This document shows positions 17,018 through 25,749 of a stretch of 64,000 nucleotides of DNA, piece after piece. The DNA is from Prauserella endophytica (GTDB taxonomy: Bacteria; Actinomycetota; Actinomycetes; Mycobacteriales; Pseudonocardiaceae): positions 1-64,000 of the forward strand of contig NZ_SWMS01000029.1 of assembly GCF_005146945.1 (NCBI RefSeq), given 5' to 3'. The notes below the pieces were generated by a model. It was not told the origin of the DNA and ran no database searches. It saw only the letters and a list, made by a program, of their open reading frames with translations. The first letter of the stretch is position 1; every line of letters starts with the position of its first letter. The translations under genes were made by a program, and so were the position numbers.

Positions 17018-17895
17018 CCCGCGTGCGGATCGAGGAGTACCCCGTGGCGGGCGGCGGCCCGTACGCGCTCACGACCGGGCCGGACCACGCCCTGTGGTTC
17101 ACCATGGTCCACAGCGGCCGGATCGGCCGGCTGGTCCCCGGTGGTGAGCCCGGCTATCACCAGCTGGATCCGGAGTGCGGGCCGACGGTCATCACCACCG
17201 GGCCGGACGGAGCGCTCTGGTTCACCGAGTACCAGGCACACCGCATCGGGCGCATCACCACGGACGGCGTCGTCACGGAGTTCCCACTGCCCACCCCGGG
17301 CTGCGGACCATTCGGCATTGCCGCCGGCCCGGACGGCGCCCTGTGGTTCACCGAGACCGCCGCCGGTCGCATCGGCCGAATCACCGTCGACGGCGCCGTC
17401 ACCGAGTACCCGCTGCCGGACCCAGGGGCGTTCCCCTCCGCGATCACCGCGGGCACGGACGGCGGGATGTGGTTCACCCTCAACAAGGCGAACGCCATCG
17501 GACGGATCGATCTCACGGGCACGGTCACCGTGCACCCGCTGCCCACCCCGGCCGCCGCACCGGTCGGGATCACCACGGGCAGGGACGGAGCGCTGTGGTT
17601 CGTCGAGATCGCCGCCGGGCAGCTCGGCCGGATCACCGTCGACGGCGCAGTGACCGAGTACCCCCTGCCCGACCGCGGCGGCAGGCCACACGCCATCACG
17701 CCCGGCGCCGACGGCGCGCTCTGGTTCACGGAGTGGGGCGGCAACCGCGTGGGCACCATCGCCGACGGGGTCATCGACCTTCACGACCTGCCCACGCCCG
17801 GCGCCGAGCCGCACGGGATCGCACTCGGCCCCGACGGTGCACTGTGGACGGCCCTGGAAAACGGTGCCCTCGCTCGCGTCGCTCCAGAAAGGTAG
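17014..17895 (+). CDS. vgb: Virginiamycin B lyase (Vgb family)
   Basis: A 293-residue seven-bladed beta-propeller with repeated [10 protein letters not shown] units. Vgb opens streptogramin B depsipeptides by a lyase reaction at the ester bond, needing Mg2+. The residues I associate with Vgb function are present: His in GRPHAIT, Glu and His in GAEPHGI, and Glu in TALENG near the end. Length is close to the staphylococcal enzyme (about 299). It overlaps the Vat gene by ATGA. Many environmental Vgb-like propellers have other roles, but the conserved residues and the Vat partner make true lyase activity likely. Confidence 0.9.
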   Translation: MTRVRIEEYPVAGGGPYALTTGPDHALWFTMVHSGRIGRLVPGGEPGYHQLDPECGPTVITTGPDGALWFTEYQAHRIGRITTDGVVTEFPLPTPGCGPFGIAAGPDGALWFTETAAGRIGRITVDGAVTEYPLPDPGAFPSAITAGTDGGMWFTLNKANAIGRIDLTGTVTVHPLPTPAAAPVGITTGRDGALWFVEIAAGQLGRITVDGAVTEYPLPDRGGRPHAITPGADGALWFTEWGGNRVGTIADGVIDLHDLPTPGAEPHGIALGPDGALWTALENGALARVAPER

Positions 17896-17901
17896 GAATC
17901 C

Positions 17902-18552
17902 ATGAGCAACCAGCCGACGTTCGACGCCCGCACCGAGTTCGACCGCCAGCTAGGAAATCTCGTCGCCCGGGACTACCCGGCGCTGGCCGGGATGAGCCAG
18001 GACGAGTTCGCCGAGCTGCTCGCGCCACTGCGCGAGCTCGTCACCGACAGCGCACCCGGCCCCGTGCCGTTCCTGCTCGTGCTCACCCGGCACATCGTGC
18101 CCATCGAGCAGACGATGCCGCGCACCACGCTGCACGGCAAGCACCAGCCGGGTTTCGTCGACCATTCCTTCGAACCCGGCGCACTCGAACGGTTCGTCCC
18201 CACCGAACAGACCGGACTCGCCGGGCACCGCGCCTACCTGCTGCTGGACGTCGATCGGGGCGAGGAGTTCTGCGGTGTCGTGCCCGCCGAGGCCATGGCC
18301 ACCATCAGCGACCGGAGCAGGACCCCGCTCACGATCGAGGAAGGGATCGCCCTGATCACCCAGTTCCCCGAACTCCTGGTGAAGAACAAGTGCTTCTCCC
18401 TCGGCGGCTCCCGATCCGACGACCGCCGGGTTCCCGCCATCTGGATCAGCAAGCACGCGCCCAAGCTCGGCTGGTGCTGGCAGGGCAACCCACACACCTG
18501 GCTCGGCATGGCCTCGGCCGGCGGCCGCCTGCTGCCCACAGCCGTCCAGTAG
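17902..18552 (+). CDS. DUF5701-like protein of unknown function
   Basis: A 216-residue soluble protein, most like the DUF5701 family of actinobacteria. Visible features are the block VPFLLVLTRHIVPIEQTMPRT near residue 55, AYLLLDVDRGEEFCGVVPAEA near 113, and a C-terminal KHAPKLGWCWQGNPHTWLGMASA. No catalytic motif is known to me. The gene starts six bases after the vgb stop with AGAAAGGTAGGA before it, so it belongs to the Vat/Vgb operon. Operon membership suggests a part in antibiotic response, but that is inference. Confidence 0.75.
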   Translation: MSNQPTFDARTEFDRQLGNLVARDYPALAGMSQDEFAELLAPLRELVTDSAPGPVPFLLVLTRHIVPIEQTMPRTTLHGKHQPGFVDHSFEPGALERFVPTEQTGLAGHRAYLLLDVDRGEEFCGVVPAEAMATISDRSRTPLTIEEGIALITQFPELLVKNKCFSLGGSRSDDRRVPAIWISKHAPKLGWCWQGNPHTWLGMASAGGRLLPTAVQ

Positions 18553-18619
18553 CCGCCATGCGTGACGCGGGTGACCGGCAGCGCCGCACTCAGCAGGACC
18601 CGATTGGGTCGACCACGGC

Positions 18620-18700
18620 CTCGGCTGTGCCGAACCCGGCGGCAGCCCCTTCCGCCACGGCGCCGCGACCCTCGCACTCGCCGCCAGCGCCGACCTCACA
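18620..18700 (+). pseudogene. Tyrosine recombinase fragment
   Basis: A short stretch reads PGGSPFRHGAATLALAASADLT. The RHGAATLALAAGADL form is the conserved Arg-containing region of actinobacterial tyrosine recombinases. Nothing else of the gene remains. The 200-bp gap holding it separates the Vat/Vgb operon from the next module. Confidence 0.55.
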
Positions 18701-18752
18701 GTCCATCGTGGCTCGACGCGTCGCCCGGTGATGGGTGACCAGCTGACTCGGG

Positions 18753-19514
18753 TCAGTCCTGCATGGCTTCGGTGAGTGGCTCCGGTGGTGCCTGCAGGTC
18801 GCGGGCGCGGAACAGGACGGCGTGCTCGACGCCCATGGCTTTGCCGCTCAATGCGGTGAACTCCGGGATGAAGTCCTTGGGGGCGGGGTGGTCCGGGAGC
18901 GCGGCCAGGTACGCGGCGTGCGCCTCGAGCGAGGCGACGCCGCGGCGTAGCGGCTCACCGGTGACCTCGACGCCGTGGGTCGCGCCGGAGCCGGCGAGTG
19001 CGGGGACGATGAACCAGCGCACGGAGTGCGGTTCGAGGTCCTCGTCGTCGATCTGCTCCGGGAAGACCCACCGGTTGCCCGCGTCGCGCACCGCGTCGAG
19101 CGTCGCGAGCCCGGCCGCGCGGTGGTCGGCCTGGTCGAAGCCGTAGGGCGTCTCGATCTCGTACCCACCGCCGAGCACGACGTCGGGCTTGAACCGGCGG
19201 ATCTCCCGGCAGATGTCCCGCCGCAGGTCGAGTCCGTAGACGAGCACACCGTCCGGATGTTCGAGGACGGTCAGGTGCTCGACGCCGACGACGGCGCAGG
19301 CCGCCTTCTGCTCGGCGACGCGCAGGCGAGCCGTCTCTTCGGGAGGGTTGGGCATGCCGGCCTCGCCGCGGGTGAGCAGGAGATAACCGACCTGGATGCC
19401 GCGTGCGGTCCAGCGAGCGACGGCCGCGGACGTGCCGTACTCCATGTCGTCGGGGTGCGCGACGACGCAGAGCACGCGCTGGAAGGACTCCTCGGGGAGG
19501 GCAGGCAATGTCAT
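18753..19514 (-). CDS. PIG-L family deacetylase
   Basis: A 253-residue LmbE/PIG-L-fold zinc hydrolase. The metal motif AHPDD is in VLCVVAHPDDMEYGT near residue 20, and a second His is in FDQADHRAAG near residue 130. The family includes N-acetylglucosamine deacetylases of mycothiol biosynthesis (MshB) and the amidase Mca, plus many of unknown substrate. The start at 19514 has AGGATGG upstream. It lies 234 bp downstream of the SMP-30 gene on the same strand and may or may not belong to that operon. Confidence 0.88.
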   Translation of the reverse strand: MTLPALPEESFQRVLCVVAHPDDMEYGTSAAVARWTARGIQVGYLLLTRGEAGMPNPPEETARLRVAEQKAACAVVGVEHLTVLEHPDGVLVYGLDLRRDICREIRRFKPDVVLGGGYEIETPYGFDQADHRAAGLATLDAVRDAGNRWVFPEQIDDEDLEPHSVRWFIVPALAGSGATHGVEVTGEPLRRGVASLEAHAAYLAALPDHPAPKDFIPEFTALSGKAMGVEHAVLFRARDLQAPPEPLTEAMQD

Positions 19515-19748
19515 GTGGGCCATCCTGCCGCGTTCAGGGTCCCGCTGTCCGCCCCTTTGGACGTGCCGACGAGCCAACGCCTGGTCCGCCGGGCGTGCCC
19601 GGCCAAGCGGGGCGAGGCGCGGTCCAGCGCGTGTGCGAGCCGCTGGCGCTGCCGAGTCCGGCTCGGCGGTGCGGATCTTCTCGCACCATGGCCTGGCCGG
19701 CCGGATGTCGACGCCTGTTCACGCGACACGAAGTTCTCAGGTGGCGGC
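19515..19748. other. Intergenic gap, no gene seen
   Basis: The 234-bp gap holds a modest GC-rich hairpin (GCCGAG / CTCGGC near 19650-19670) without a T tract. Nothing else is recognisable. It may mark the end of the transcript that began at 28196. Confidence 0.3.
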
Positions 19749-20618
19749 TCAGATCGGCACGGCGTCGATGCGCGCCCCGTTCAGCTCCAAGCTCTCCTTC
19801 AGGTCGGTGGTCGGGGCGGTGCAGAGGTACAGCGTCGTGCTACCCGCGCCGCCAGTGGCGCACGCTAGACAGAGTTGGTCGGCCTTGATCCGTCCGGTTT
19901 CCGTCCCGCCGTCACCGACGCGCCTGGCGCACAGGTGCATCGGATCGGCGACCCAGATCTCGCCCTCCGGGGCCAACGCGATCCCGTCCGGTGCGAATCC
20001 GAGGGGCCATTCCCGCCTGCCGCACAGGCGTGCGTTCTCGTCGATGTCGAAGACGGTCAATCGGGCACCGAAAGTCTCGGCGACCACAAGTCGCCTGCGG
20101 CGCTCGTCCACCACGATGCCGTTGGTGAAGACCAGGTCGCTGGCAGCGACGTGGCATGACCCGTCGGGCTCGACCGCGAAGATCCTGCTCGTCGAGGGCA
20201 CCTCGAGTGGCCCATCGACGGACTCGGCGGTCAGCGCCGCGATCACCTCAGGCTGGGCGAGGAAGTCGTGGGGGTCGAAGCCCATCTCACCGACCCAGGC
20301 CCGGCCGGTGGAGTCCACCCACATGTCGTTGAGCATGCTGTCGACCTCGGCCGAGAGGTCGGCGTGCACGACGAGGCCCTGCGGCTCGAGGCGGAGGACG
20401 GTGCGGGCTTCCTGCTGTACGACGAGCAGCCTGCCATCAGGCAGCCACCCGATCCCGCCGGTGCGGCCGGGTACGTCCGTGACGACCTCCGGTTTCCGGC
20501 CGGGTTCGACGGCGAGAACCTGGCCGCGGTTCATGTCGACGAACCACAGCCGTCCCTCGTGCCAGCGGGGGGACTCGGTGAAGGCGTGTCCGTCACTGAT
20601 TACTGATGTGTGGGGCAT
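19749..20618 (-). CDS. SMP-30/gluconolactonase-family lactonase
   Basis: A 289-residue six-bladed propeller. Metal-site residues of the family are visible: Glu in FTESPRW (about residue 15), Asn in FTNGIVVDE (about 165) and Asp in FAPDGIALAPEG (about 208); LNDMWVDSTG supplies the substrate-site Asn. These proteins hydrolyse lactones to hydroxy acids. The ATG at 20618 has AAGGAGAG upstream. It sits downstream of the MHS transporter in the run of CoA-dependent genes from 28196, where a lactonase would produce a hydroxy acid for the ligase. The true substrate is unknown. Confidence 0.9.
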   Translation of the reverse strand: MPHTSVISDGHAFTESPRWHEGRLWFVDMNRGQVLAVEPGRKPEVVTDVPGRTGGIGWLPDGRLLVVQQEARTVLRLEPQGLVVHADLSAEVDSMLNDMWVDSTGRAWVGEMGFDPHDFLAQPEVIAALTAESVDGPLEVPSTSRIFAVEPDGSCHVAASDLVFTNGIVVDERRRRLVVAETFGARLTVFDIDENARLCGRREWPLGFAPDGIALAPEGEIWVADPMHLCARRVGDGGTETGRIKADQLCLACATGGAGSTTLYLCTAPTTDLKESLELNGARIDAVPI

Positions 20619-20650
20619 GCTGCTCTCCTTCTGGGTCGCGTTTGCGGATG

Positions 20651-21967
20651 TCAACGCAAGGGCTTGTGTGCGGTCTCCTCCATCCGCCACACCACGAGCA
20701 GCGAGACCGCGCCGCCCGCGACGAGGAGCACCGCCGGTGATGTTTCGTTGCCGGTAGTGGCGATCAGCCAAGTCGCGAGGAGCGGCGCGGTGCCGCCGAA
20801 CAGCGCGGTGGCGACGTTGTTGCCGATGCCGAAGCCGGTGACCCGCACGCTTGTGGTGAACAGTTCGGTGGCGGCGGCGCCGGCCGGGCCGAAAAAGGCG
20901 GCGACCACAATGGCGAAGGCCAGCTGCGCCGTCAACACCGAAGCGAAGCCACCCTGTGCCAGCAGCACCATGAGCGGGTAACTCCCAGCCGCGAGCGCAA
21001 GATTGAACGCAATCAACAGCGGCTTGCGGCCGATCCGGTCGGACAAGACGCCCGCGAAAGGGACGAGGACAAGTAGCAGCGACAACGCGATTGAGTTGCT
21101 GAGAAGCGCGAGCGGCCGGTCGAGCCCGGCGACCTCGCTGGCGTATGTCGGCATGTAGATCAGCAAGACGTAGGCTGCGACGCTCGGGCCCACGAAGAAG
21201 CCGAGCCCGATCAGCACGGCCCTGCGGTACGTCGTCAACGCGGCCGCGAGCGGCACCCGCTCGGTGGCCGCGGAGCGCTCGAGGCGGCGGAACGCCGGGG
21301 TGTCACCGAGCCGGAGCCGGACGTACACGCCGACGAGCGCGAGCGCCGCCCCCAGCAGGAAAGGCACGCGCCAGCCCCAGGACGCGAACGCGTCCGCGGG
21401 AAGCACGGCGGAGGTCAGGGTCGCGGCCCCCGATCCCGCCAGCAGCGCGGCGGTCAGGGCCACCTGGTGCCAGCTGCAGTAGAGGCCGCGCTTGCCCTGG
21501 GGCGCGTATTCGGCGAGGAAGGTGACCGCGCCGGCGTTCTCCCCACCGGCGGAGAACCCCTGCAACAGTCGCGCGATCACGAGCAGGATCGGGGCCCAGA
21601 CGCCAATCACGCTGTACGGCGGAAGCACGCCGATGAGCAGGGACGCGCCGCCCATCATCAACACTGACACCGCGAGCGCGTTGCGCCGCCCCAGCCGGTC
21701 GCCGAAGTGCCCGAACACCAGGCCACCGACCGGGCGGGCCACGAAAGCCAGCGCGAAGGCGGCGAACGCGGCGAGCAGCGACGCGGTCGGGTCTGCATCG
21801 GGGAAGAACTGTGCCCCGATCACGACGGCGAAGAAGCCGTAGAGCGTGTAGTCGAAGTACTCGACGAAGTGCCCGATCCCGGCGGCGACCGCCGCCCGGG
21901 TCGGCTTGGCGGTGCTCGTTGTCGGGGGGCTTTGCTCGGCGTCGTCAGTCAGCTTCGGGTCGGTCAT
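20651..21967 (-). CDS. MHS-family MFS transporter (metabolite:proton symporter)
   Basis: A 438-residue major-facilitator carrier with about 12 spans. The N-terminus AGIGHFVEYFDYTLYGFFAVVIGAQFFP and the loop GHFGDRLGRRNAL are signatures of the MHS group, which takes up organic acids such as citrate, ketoglutarate, shikimate and betaines. The ATG at 21967 has GGAGGGAGACTG upstream; the open frame extends to 22486 but that part is antisense to the VOC gene. It follows the VOC stop by two bases, so it belongs to this operon and probably imports its substrate. Confidence 0.9.
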   Translation of the reverse strand: MTDPKLTDDAEQSPPTTSTAKPTRAAVAAGIGHFVEYFDYTLYGFFAVVIGAQFFPDADPTASLLAAFAAFALAFVARPVGGLVFGHFGDRLGRRNALAVSVLMMGGASLLIGVLPPYSVIGVWAPILLVIARLLQGFSAGGENAGAVTFLAEYAPQGKRGLYCSWHQVALTAALLAGSGAATLTSAVLPADAFASWGWRVPFLLGAALALVGVYVRLRLGDTPAFRRLERSAATERVPLAAALTTYRRAVLIGLGFFVGPSVAAYVLLIYMPTYASEVAGLDRPLALLSNSIALSLLLVLVPFAGVLSDRIGRKPLLIAFNLALAAGSYPLMVLLAQGGFASVLTAQLAFAIVVAAFFGPAGAAATELFTTSVRVTGFGIGNNVATALFGGTAPLLATWLIATTGNETSPAVLLVAGGAVSLLVVWRMEETAHKPLR

Positions 21968-21969
21968 GA

Positions 21970-22764
21970 TCAGTCTCCCTCCGGGCGAAGGAGAACACCG
22001 GCCACCACTGCGGCGCCGTCGGCGACCGGCAGGTCGCGACTGGCCGCGCGGTGCAGCACGTCCGCGGGGTCGGCGCAGCGGAGCACGACCTCGTGGAGAC
22101 CGGTGTCTCGCGGGTGGGCGCCGGGACGGAAGCCGATCCATCCGTCCGCGGTGGCACCGAGGTGGAGCAGGGGTGTTCCGTCGGGGCGGGCGGTGACCGG
22201 GCGATCGAGGAAGTGCCCCCACTGGCGTGCGCTGGCCCACGGATCGGCGGTCTTGAGTTCGGCACCGACGATGGCCGACGAAACCTCGATCCGTCGCGCG
22301 GCGCGCCAGTTCGGTCCCGCCCACGGCCATTCGGCGGGATCGTCGGGTTCCTCGACGGAAAACAGGATGCCGCCCGTGTCTCGCGGGTCGAGGTGGACTC
22401 CGTGAATGTCGGGTAGCGGCGATTCCCAGACCTCCCGCACACCCGCCTCGGCCAGCCTGCGCCGGACCTCGGCCAGTCCGGAACACTGCAACAGCACCAT
22501 GTAGCCGCTGTCGCCACCCCGGGCGGCGAGGAAGCGCGCCGCGGGAGTGTCGGGGCGCTGCGGCGAGATCACCTCCAGGAAGGTGTCGCCTACAGGCAGG
22601 ACCGCGTTGGTGATCCCGAATTCGTCAACGAGACCTGGCCCGCGCAGGGCAATCTCGTCCTCCGCCGTGAACCCGACCTCCAGGCCGAAGACGGCGCGAA
22701 CGTCGTCGACGACCGGATCGAGCTGCTGGGCGATCAGCGCCACCTGGCGCAGCCGCGTTGCCAT
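21970..22764 (-). CDS. VOC-family protein, glyoxalase-like domain
   Basis: A 264-residue protein with two paired beta-alpha-beta-beta-beta modules. LRQVALIAQQLDPVVDDVRAVFGLEVGFT begins the first and VSSAIVGAELKTADPWASARQW the second. The family contains dioxygenases, isomerases, epimerases and glyoxalases, so the fold alone does not give the reaction. The start at 22764 has GAGGCGG upstream and lies 9 bp after the kinase stop. In this operon an epimerase or isomerase acting on an acyl-CoA would make sense, but this is a guess. Confidence 0.8.
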   Translation of the reverse strand: MATRLRQVALIAQQLDPVVDDVRAVFGLEVGFTAEDEIALRGPGLVDEFGITNAVLPVGDTFLEVISPQRPDTPAARFLAARGGDSGYMVLLQCSGLAEVRRRLAEAGVREVWESPLPDIHGVHLDPRDTGGILFSVEEPDDPAEWPWAGPNWRAARRIEVSSAIVGAELKTADPWASARQWGHFLDRPVTARPDGTPLLHLGATADGWIGFRPGAHPRDTGLHEVVLRCADPADVLHRAASRDLPVADGAAVVAGVLLRPEGD

Positions 22765-22772
22765 GATCCGCC

Positions 22773-23816
22773 TCACCATCCGTTCGTCTCGATGTCTGTC
22801 ATTGCCCGTTCCAGCAGGCCCACGGCGCGTGCGTGCGCTTCCCGCCCGATGGCCGGAAGGGCTTGGCCGACGAGCGCTCGTACGTGTGTCCCCTCGACGA
22901 TCACGGCGAGCCGGTAGCGCGCAAGAACCTCGAACCAGCGCAAGTCGTCTAGGTCTCGATCGCTGTGACGGGCGTAGTGGTCCAGCAGCTGCCTGCGGGA
23001 CGGCAGCCCGGGCAGCGCAGCGGCGAGCGGTGCCCGCACCCGTCGGTCGTTGTCCTGCGGCCAGGTCGCCAGCAGGTGTCCGAGGTCGAGCAGCGGGTCG
23101 CCCTGCGTGCACAGCTCCCAGTCGATGACGGCGCGCACGGCACCGGAGCTTGGGTCAGCCAGAACGTTCGCCAGGTGGAAGTCACCGTGGACCAGCCCCG
23201 GCCGCCACGTCGGAGGACGGTGTTCGGCCAGCCACCTGGCGATCTCTTCCGCGCCGGGCAGGCTGCCGTCGCGATAGCCGCCGGTGCCGTGGTAGCCGGC
23301 CAGTTGCCGCCGCCAGCGGTCCGGCTGCCGCTCCAGCCACCCATCCGGTCGGCCCAGGTCGGCCAGCCCGACGCGGCGGGGTGTGACTCGGCCGAGTGCG
23401 AGCAGCGCGTCCACGACGGTCAGTCCCAACCGGTGCTGAGCGGTTTCGTCGGCCAATACCGTCTCGGGGATCTCGACGCCCGCGTTGAAGCCCGCGACTC
23501 GTTCGGTGAGGGTGAACGCCGCGCCGATCACCGCCGGATCACCGCAGTGGGCGACCAGCCTCGCGTGTGGCACGTCGGTTCGGCCGAGGGCCGTCAGCAC
23601 CCGTGCCTCTCGCCGCATCGTCTCGTCGCCGCGTTGCCCCGAGTGCCGCGGCGGGCAGCGCAACACCAGGTCCCTGCCACCCCAGCACAGCACGAGCAGA
23701 AGGTTCTGCGTGCCGCCACCGAGCACCGTGGCCGATTCAATCGGCCCGGCGCCGAGTCCGGCCTGGCGCAGCCAGCGACCGACGCGGTCGAGCTCGACAT
23801 CGATCGGTTCGGTCAC
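22773..23816 (-). CDS. APH-type phosphotransferase (kinase half of an ACAD10/11-like pair)
   Basis: A 347-residue aminoglycoside-phosphotransferase-fold kinase. The catalytic loop is LVHGDFHLANVL near residue 217 and the metal-binding Asp lies in VIDWELCTQGDPLLDLGHLL near 240. This DWELxTxGDPLxDL form is that of the kinase domain fused to acyl-CoA dehydrogenase in human ACAD10/ACAD11 and of LvaA in Pseudomonas, which phosphorylate 4-hydroxyacyl-CoA. GTG 23816 is preferred because AGGGAGG lies nine bases before it; GTG 23825 is nearly on top of that site. The matching dehydrogenase is two genes upstream. Confidence 0.88.
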   Translation of the reverse strand: MTEPIDVELDRVGRWLRQAGLGAGPIESATVLGGGTQNLLLVLCWGGRDLVLRCPPRHSGQRGDETMRREARVLTALGRTDVPHARLVAHCGDPAVIGAAFTLTERVAGFNAGVEIPETVLADETAQHRLGLTVVDALLALGRVTPRRVGLADLGRPDGWLERQPDRWRRQLAGYHGTGGYRDGSLPGAEEIARWLAEHRPPTWRPGLVHGDFHLANVLADPSSGAVRAVIDWELCTQGDPLLDLGHLLATWPQDNDRRVRAPLAAALPGLPSRRQLLDHYARHSDRDLDDLRWFEVLARYRLAVIVEGTHVRALVGQALPAIGREAHARAVGLLERAMTDIETNGW

Positions 23817-23901
23817 CGGTCTCACCCTCCCTTGGGCGCGCGGTAGGTCCGTCCGTCTCGACGATCGACGGAACGGTAGGCGGACTGACGGTGTCGGTTG
23901 G

Positions 23902-24534
23902 TCAGTGAATGTCGAGCGACTTGACCCAGAGATGGACGACGGCGTCGACCACCTCGTTGACGTCGTCCACCGGGTATCCGAAGTTGAACACCAACTGTGC
24001 CACCCGGGACACCATCGAGCTCAGAGTCAGGCTGGCGAGTTCCGCCGGGACCGTCGAATCAGCCCGACCCTGTTTCTGCAGGGCCCGGATGCTCCGCGCG
24101 TTGCGTTCGATGAACACCGTCGCCCGCTCGATCCGCAGATTCCGGAAACTGCTGTCGACGGCAGACATCTGTTCGAAGATGCGCATGAGTCCGACGTTGC
24201 GCCGATAGGTCTCGAAATAGTGCTGGGTAGCCTGCCGAATCTCCTCGACCGGGTCGTCGGCAGTACCGCCGGAACGCGGCTCCGGGTGCAGGAGCTGCTC
24301 ACGCATCTGCTCCAAGAGGATTCGGAACGTGTCCTCCTTGCTCTCGAAGTAGGTGTAGAACGACCCGGCGGCGACACCGGCCTCCGTGGTGATGTCGGTG
24401 ACCTTGACGTCGAGGAACCCGTCGCGTTCGAAGACCCGCCGTGACGCCTCCAGCAGCTTCTCCCGAGTGGCACGGCCACGTGGTGTGAGTGGCATCGGTT
24501 TCGAACTCGTTGACATCATCATCTCCCCGGTCAT
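23902..24534 (-). CDS. TetR-family transcriptional regulator
   Basis: A repressor of about 210 residues. Its helix-turn-helix lies near residues 20-65 (VKVTDITTEAGVAAGSFYTYFESKEDTF). The C-terminal ligand domain is typical of KstR/FadR-like regulators that sense acyl-CoAs. The ATG at 24534 overlaps the dehydrogenase stop (ATGA). A set of three ATGs at 24522-24514 directly after GGGGAG offers an alternative start that may be used more. Because it lies inside the operon, it probably represses the promoter before 28196, where a perfect inverted repeat is found. Confidence 0.92.
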   Translation of the reverse strand: MTGEMMMSTSSKPMPLTPRGRATREKLLEASRRVFERDGFLDVKVTDITTEAGVAAGSFYTYFESKEDTFRILLEQMREQLLHPEPRSGGTADDPVEEIRQATQHYFETYRRNVGLMRIFEQMSAVDSSFRNLRIERATVFIERNARSIRALQKQGRADSTVPAELASLTLSSMVSRVAQLVFNFGYPVDDVNEVVDAVVHLWVKSLDIH

Positions 24535-25739
24535 CCCGCGATCCGATCCAGCTCGCGCTGGGCGAGCAGCCGCTTGTGTACCTCGTCCGGCCCGTCGGCG
24601 ATGCGCAGCGTCCGTTGAAAGGCCCACATCGCCGCGAGCGGCACATCATCACCAACGCCGCACGCGCCATGCACTTGGATCGCCCGGTCGAGGACACGCA
24701 ACGCGATCCGTGGCGCGGCCACCTTGATCGCGGCGATCTCGGTGCGCGCTTCCTTGTTGCCGGCGGTGTCCATGAGCCACGCGGTGCGCAGGATCATCAA
24801 CCGCAGCATCTCGATGTCCACTCGGGACTCGGCGATCCAGTCCCGGATGTTGGCGTTGTCGGCGATCGCACGCCCGTAGGTCGACCTGGCGGAGGCGCGT
24901 GCGCACATCAGCTCCAGGGCCCGCTCGGCCATCCCGACCGAGCGCATGCAGTGGTGGATGCGGCCAGGTCCCAAGCGGGCCTGGCCGATCAGGAAACCGT
25001 CGCCCTCCGCCCCGATGATGTTGCCCACCGGCACCCGGACGTCGATGAACTCGATCTCGGCGTGGCCCTCGGGGTCCTGGTAGCCGAATACCGGCAGGGC
25101 TCGGCGCAGGTGGATCCCCGGCGTGTCGGCCGGTACGGCGACGATGCTGTGCCTGCGGTGCCGGGGCAGGTCCTCGTCGCCTGTGCGCCCGAAGACGAGG
25201 AAGACCGCGCAGTTCTTGTGATATGCGTTGGTCACCCACCATTTCCGTCCATTGAGGACGTAGTCGTCGCCGTCGCGGTCGATCCGCAGCCGGACGCCGG
25301 TCGGGTCGGCGCTGGCCACCTCCGGCTCCGTCATGCAGAAGGCGGAGCGGATTGTGCCCGCCAGCAGCGGCTCCAGCCACTGCTGGCGCTGCCGCTCGTC
25401 CGCGAACAGCGTGAGCACCTCCATGTTCCCGGTGTCGGGTGCCGAGCAGTTCGTCGCCTCCGGACCGATCAGACTTCGCCCCATGATCTCCGCCAGCGGG
25501 GCGTACTCCAACGTCGTGAGTCCGGGACCGTACTGGGGATCGGGGTGAAACAGGTTCCACAGCCCGCGTTCCCTGGCCGCCGCCTTCAGCTCCTCCATGA
25601 CCGGAGGGTGCAGATGCGGATCGCCAGAAGCCACGATCTGCTCGCGGTACACGGCCTCGGCTGGATAGACCTTCTCCGCCATGAAGTCGAGCAGCCTTTC
25701 CCGCAGTTCCTGTGAACGGGCAGTCGGCTCAAGTCGCAT
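24531..25739 (-). CDS. Acyl-CoA dehydrogenase, ACAD10/11 type
   Basis: A 402-residue flavoprotein closer to the C-terminal half of human ACAD10/ACAD11 and to LvaC than to ordinary beta-oxidation dehydrogenases. Matching blocks are NCSAPDTGNMEVL, QQWLEPLLAG, FCMTEPEVAS, LGPGRIHHCMRSVGMAERAL and the catalytic-region RIADGPDEVH near the end. In known systems it works on phosphorylated 4-hydroxyacyl-CoA, removing phosphate to give an enoyl-CoA. The ATG at 25739 has GAGAGGAC upstream; the longer open frame to 26063 is antisense overlap. The APH kinase and CoA ligase lie in the same operon. Confidence 0.92.
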   Translation of the reverse strand: MRLEPTARSQELRERLLDFMAEKVYPAEAVYREQIVASGDPHLHPPVMEELKAAARERGLWNLFHPDPQYGPGLTTLEYAPLAEIMGRSLIGPEATNCSAPDTGNMEVLTLFADERQRQQWLEPLLAGTIRSAFCMTEPEVASADPTGVRLRIDRDGDDYVLNGRKWWVTNAYHKNCAVFLVFGRTGDEDLPRHRRHSIVAVPADTPGIHLRRALPVFGYQDPEGHAEIEFIDVRVPVGNIIGAEGDGFLIGQARLGPGRIHHCMRSVGMAERALELMCARASARSTYGRAIADNANIRDWIAESRVDIEMLRLMILRTAWLMDTAGNKEARTEIAAIKVAAPRIALRVLDRAIQVHGACGVGDDVPLAAMWAFQRTLRIADGPDEVHKRLLAQRELDRIAG

Positions 25740-25749
25740 TGTCGTCCTC

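Noticed and set aside
20651-22486. 611-residue version of the MHS transporter
   Set aside because: The first 173 residues are antisense-like Arg/Ala-rich sequence over the VOC gene; the ATG at 21967 has a good ribosome site.
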